A DNA stretch of 8,330 nucleotides from CAYYAU01 sp964469765 [NCBI: uncultured Clostridia bacterium] (GTDB lineage Bacteria; UBA6262; WVXT01; CAYYAU01), in contig CAYYAU010000045.1 of the NCBI GenBank assembly GCA_964469765.1, positions 1-8,330 of the forward strand, given 5' to 3'. Below are positions 1 to 6,000 of this stretch, one piece after another. Below the pieces are notes generated by a model. The model searched no databases. It worked only from the letters and a program-made list of their open reading frames with translations, and was not told the origin of the DNA. Numbering within the stretch: the stretch's first letter is position 1; each line of letters begins with the position of its first letter. A program made the position numbers and the translations under genes.

Positions 1-3000
1 CGACGTAGGAGTGTGTCCTTATTTATTTTGGCTATTGCTTCTATTTCAACAAGGAGTTCATCTCTACAAACAGCAGCTATGGTATATAAACAGGGAACAC
101 CTGGAAATTTCTTCTCAATAATCTTTCTTACCTTTTTATAATCTTTAGCATTCTTTATATATACCCTTAATTGCTTGATGTCTCTTAGCGTTCCTTTCCA
201 ATCTTTAATTCCTTCAGATTTAAGATTTCTCCTGGAGATTAATACCTTGATATTCCTGATTGTCCTCACGGTCTGTAATCGTACACTTCTTTTTACAATC
301 CAACTTATAAGGAAAAACCCAAGCCCTGAGTTCCTAATACAGGCTGTCCCTGAAACAAATATCTTGGCTTTATTTATCCAGTGTTTAAAAAATAGCAATG
401 TTGCTCGTGAGAATTTAGGACTCTTTTTGCCATATCTTTCTGGATAATCTTCTGGATTTAATTGGAGAGGATTTTTAATCGGTGCTGCAGTAATATCTCC
501 TTTTTTATCTTTATCAGTAGCTACTAAAATAACACTTATTGTGAAGGGGGTTGGAGATTCAACTCCAATACCAGTTGAGGCAGGATATGACTTGGTTCTC
601 TGTAAAAAATCAGGGTGTTCTTTAAGAAAACCTGGGTCAAGAAACCTATTAAAATTTATATTTTCATACACATCGTCTCTCGTAGCACAGAAAATTTTAT
701 AACGTTGTATTTTATTACTCTCGTCTTTCTTTAATAAATCAGGATTATAAAACCATGCTCTTACAACATTTCCATAATCAAGTTCAATCTCTTTATTAAA
801 CCTATCTTTTATAAATTCTTTTGTATTTTCCAACTCTTCTATCAAGTTTTGAAAGGTATTTTTAACCTCATTATAGTAAGTACCTACTTTATTCTCATCA
901 GCTACCACCCCGCCTATATAGATTGTAAATACTCCATTTTCTTCAACTATAGTCGTATTTTTAGATATTCTTTTAACATTCGCATTTTTCCCGGTAAATG
1001 CTGTTACTTCAACTGCCAATAATGATTCATCAGCTGGTGGTTGTTGAATATAAGTTATTGGCGGACTTCTTCCATAATACTTACCAAATAATTCTTCACA
1101 TCTTTTCTTTTGAGAGATATCTTTTAAGAATACAACCTGGTTAATAACTGCATTTTTATCACAACCATTTTTCTTTAAAATTCTATCAATATTGGAAATA
1201 ATATCCTCTACCTGTTCATCTATTGATTCCCCTTGTTCAGGATTTAAATTGAAAAGAATCTCTTTAGATTTACCTAAATCAACTACTGAAACTGGCTGAG
1301 TAGTTTCATACGCTCCCATTAATTTGTAAACTTTTTTTAGAGCATCAGGGTTTTTAAGAAGGTATTCCAGTTGAGGAGAGAAAAATAATCTATTTCCTTC
1401 GGGTCTTTTGGCATCTTTTACAAAGACATCCAAATAATTCTTAAGCTGTTTTGCGTCTTTTACCCAAGCAATACTCTCAACCTCTCCTTTCTTTTTGAGG
1501 TTAATATTTACTGAAGTGGGGAGTTTGTAAAAATAAAATGTTCCTATTGTATTGTTATCTCTTTTAAGCCAGTGTTTATATATATACTCACCTTTATTTC
1601 CTATTTGAATTAAATTCTCTGGATTTATCTCATCAATGCCTAATTCATCATGGAGTCCCCAGATTGCTGCTGACTCATAACTACCACCAGGATAAGCATC
1701 GTTTGGTTCTAATGTTTCAGTAATTCCTAATTCCCATCTGCCCGGTCCGTATTTCTTTGTAAGACTTCTACGAGTTAAAAGGAACCCTTTTTCTTTATTC
1801 CAAATAAATATTGTACTAACCTTTCGCCAATAAATATGCCTTCTATATTTGATAATATTCCTTAACATTTTAGGTGCATCTGATAACATATTAACAGTGG
1901 AAGCTTTGGAAGACTCATACCAGAAGATTGGAACCTCTTTAATATTGAATCCAGCAAGTCTTGATAAAAGTAGAAGCTCTACATCAAAAGCAAATCCATT
2001 ATCTTTTACAAAAGGTAAAACCGTCTCTACTACTTTTCTATCAAATAACTTAAATCCTCTTTGAGTATCTTGAATATCTTTTAAAGGAGGCACAATAAGA
2101 TGCACACAGTGATTGAAAACTTTACTTGAGATTTTAGCAAAAGCTTTTAAATCAGCAGTTTCTGCACCTTTACACCATCGTGACCCAATAGCGACTTGAG
2201 ATTTTCCTTTAACTAAAGGAACAACTAAACTGCCTATAAAACGCAAATCAATAGATGTATCAACATCTGTATATCCAATATAATCAGCCCATTTATGTTC
2301 TATAGACTTTTCCATCCCATTATAATCAACATATTTCTGTTCCAGTGCTTTTCTCATTCCATAATAAACAGCTCCGCCTTTTCTACTTTGTAGTTTTTTC
2401 TTTTCTTCAGGAGTAATTCTTTCTATTAATACCTTATCAGAGGATAAATTTTCTTCTTTCTGAATTTGTTTCCATAATTCCTTGGCACATTTATAACAAT
2501 CCTCAGTTGGACTTCCGTCATCAACAACAATTAATTTCCATTCAAAATTCTTATTGAGTTTATGCAAAGCCTGAAGCTGTTTTATTTTTTTTCTAAAGGC
2601 GTCCTCTCCATAAGGGTTATCTTTACTTTTTGGACGAAGTCTTTTTTGTTCATTATACATAGGAATAATAAATACAACCCTTACAGGTTTATCAATGTCC
2701 TTAAGAATTTCTAAAGAATCTTTAATCATCTCCAATTCTTCTTCACTACGAACTTCAATCTCAATAGATTCTTTAGTTGGTGATTTTTCTTTCTTCGGAA
2801 GGAAATACTTTCTGAATAGAAAGGAGATAATACCTGCTAATATTATAGGGAAGAGATAAGAGGGCACTAATGAAGATTCAAATCTATCAGGTGAACCCCT
2901 AATTATCCCTGTTAAACTAAAGTAATCAATAAGTTTTGTAATAAAGGTATATATTTCAGCCCTGTAATGAACTATAAAACCTAAAATAACCGGTGGCAAT

Positions 3001-6000
3001 GCAGTAAGTGCCATTAAAAGAACATTTATAACACCTTTTAGGTCTTGAGAATTATTTGAAAGATTATCTTCTATGTAGTGTGGCAAATACCACTTAATTT
3101 CACCTTTTACTTTACGGGCTATAATCTTTTTTCTTTGAACAGCTTGTTTAAATTGGTCAAATCGTATCTTTTTAGCCACTAAACCGGAAGGGCTAAAAAT
3201 ATCAACAAATTCATCATCTCTTTTTTCTCTTCTTGCGATATCGGATTTTATCTCCTTCTTAGTAACTTTCTCACCAGGTAGATACCTTAAAATATATTTT
3301 TTCGGTACCATTCTCCATGCCAGAAGACTATCCACACCCCTTATTCTAAATCTGAAAGCAAATGTATGAATAACAGTAGATAATGTCCAGTTCCATCTTT
3401 CTAAAACTCCTTTATCTATAGACTTTATTCCACCAAAGAAATCAATTAAGTCCTGTCCAATGTTTTGTAAAGTAAGATTTCTCTCTTTTAATATATTCTC
3501 AGGAACATTTCCTAAACCGTTATATTTTTTTGATAGTTCACGAACAATATCCAATCTTTTCTGTAAATTTAATTTTGATTTTCTAAACCTTTCTTGAGGT
3601 GTTTTATAGAATCGCCAGTTCCAATTATTTCCAAAAATCCAAAACTTACTGAGAGATGGCCAAGTTTCATCAGTCCAGAGAGATTTGGGTTTATACTGAG
3701 AAACAATATTTTCTATAGAATAAGTGTAAGTTTTTAAGTTTACTGTTATTAATACTTTCTTTTTTCCATATTCTCTTGTAAACATAAGTATATTCGGATT
3801 TTTATTTGTTAGTATTTTAAATGAACCTTTTCTGAATATAGGTTGTTTTGCTAACCCTAATATCTTCTTGTAAAACTCTTTCATTTCTTCGTCATATTTA
3901 GTCCACGGTATTGAGGAAATCCCATAGCTACAATATGCATAATCTAAAATCGCCTCTGGTTCACCATTAAAAAACATCGGTATGCCAGGAAGCGTTGCCA
4001 TAAGAACTGCAAAAACCTTTACTTCTTCTTTTTTAAGATAACGCAATTTTTCTATTCCGTTTGGGTTTTGATGGTCAATGTCTCTTATATCATGACTATC
4101 CTTAAAGATTATTCTTGAATTAAGATTTTTTTCATTATTTTTAAGATAATTTATAATTTCTTTGACTGGTTTATTCCTTTTAAGGACGTCGTATAAAATA
4201 TGACTTAAACTTGCATCAAGTGTAACATCAATATCACAGGCTTTTAGCTCATCTCGTCCCTCATCACCGAGTAATTCTCCAATAAAAACAATATCAGGAA
4301 ATTCTCTTCTCAATTTTGTAACAAATCTCTTCCAGAACTCTTCTGGAAATGCCTTATCAACATCTTCTTGCCTTTCTTGATACCAGTTCTGTTTCATCTT
4401 ATATTTTAAAAGTCCTAATGGTGCATCAAGAAAAAGCCCGTCAAAACCGAACTTCAACAAATATCTGGCAGAATTAATCAAATATTCTGGAACTTCGGGA
4501 TTTAGGAAGTCAAACTGAGCAAGGTTGTCCCATTCATATTCCCCTCGTCTATCTGTTGCACTAATAATATTGCCATTTTTATCTTTAATAAACCAATTTG
4601 GATGCTTTTTACAAAGCTGACTTCTCTTTGAAACATGATTACCAACAAAGGTTGTTATAACTTTCATATTATGTTGATGCACTATTTTAATCAGTTCTTT
4701 TAATTCTCTTTCTGTTCCATACCGTTCCTCAATTTTCTTTGGATTTAATATAGCAAAGGGCGTTGTTCCATTTTCATTTGATACAACTCCGGTAAGATAA
4801 ATAGTCCCAACTCCCATATTCCGAAGTCTTGGAATATCATTTTTAATATAAGCAAACGTGCTCATTTTAGAATCAGAAGGGACATAATCTTTAAGTATTA
4901 TCTGATAAATTGGCTTTTCTTTAAGCCAATAAGAATGACTCTTATTTGTGGAAACACTTCTATCGTGCAGTAATGCCTTAGTAATATCTCCTTCTTTTAA
5001 GAAGAAGTGTCCAAGGATTTCCATAAAAGCAGTTGTTATATTTGTAAAGATAAGATATTTTAGGAAAGGTGTAAGATAAGAAGTGTATCTGAATGTATTA
5101 AGAAGTATACCTGAAATAATTGTAATAACAATATTAGACACCGGAGCAGAAAGATAAAACCATAAACCTGGAGGTCCTCTCGGTTGTTCTTTTTTATAAG
5201 TTACATCGCTTAATAGGTTCACTGTTTCTAACTCAATTCTTTTAATCTTAGCATAGATATAATGAGCAAACTCGTGAGGCAAAATAGCACCTATAAATAA
5301 ACCCCTCATTATCCAGTTTATCCATAAGTATTCGCTATTTTCCGGTACAAGATTGGCAATAAGGGTTTTGGCGTGATTTTCTTTATCAAACTCATCAGCG
5401 GATGTTTTTTCTTTGTCTTCTCTTAAAATCCATATGTTTATATCGCCTTGCAAGTATGCGTAAATAATCAATGGTATCAGGGCTATGGCACCTAAAATAT
5501 AAATCTGCCATCGTTCTGAAATCACTCCTTTATAATATCCTATAAGTATTCCTGCAGAAACTCCTATCGCATACAAGATTGGTATTAAATCAGATAGGCT
5601 AATTCCTCTTTTAAGCCATGTTTCCTTCTTAGATATATGCAATGAGGTTAATTGTGTGAATTCTAAATTATGTGCCTTAGCAACAGCTGAAATTGTGAGT
5701 TTTCCATCAATAACATTTATACCTCCAAGTAATTCTGGATATTTCTTAGATGCTCCTTTAATACCTTTTTTGGCTAAAGCAACTGTATATGGTAAAGTAA
5801 CCTTTTCAAGCATTGGTGAAGCAATGAAACCTACAGCTGCTGGCATATTGGCTACGCAGTAACGAGTGTTTCCGAATTTATCTATGAATACAGGTTTTGT
5901 ATGGGTAGTTGGTCCACTTAATGCTATGTTTCCACCTTGGTCTATTGCTACATCAATTATTACCTTTTTGCCACCAATCTTAGATAATATATCTTCATCT

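Noticed and set aside
175-447. Plus-strand open frame of 90 codons with a hydrophobic start
   Set aside because: It lies antisense to the Rid-like domain of the giant gene, has no family resemblance, and its pattern follows from the AT-rich opposite strand.
1849-2064. Plus-strand open frame of 71 codons
   Set aside because: Antisense to the conserved GT2 core (DTQRGFK to EVPIFW region); a shadow.
5380-5520. Minus-strand AAAGGAG followed by an ATG in another frame, as if a small internal gene of about 38 codons began inside the M50-like domain
   Set aside because: The spacing to the ATG is long, the product is short and featureless, and it overlaps conserved membrane sequence in the main frame; chance purine run.
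5656-5862. Plus-strand open frame of 68 codons
   Set aside because: Antisense to the C-terminal part of the alanine dehydrogenase domain; a shadow.
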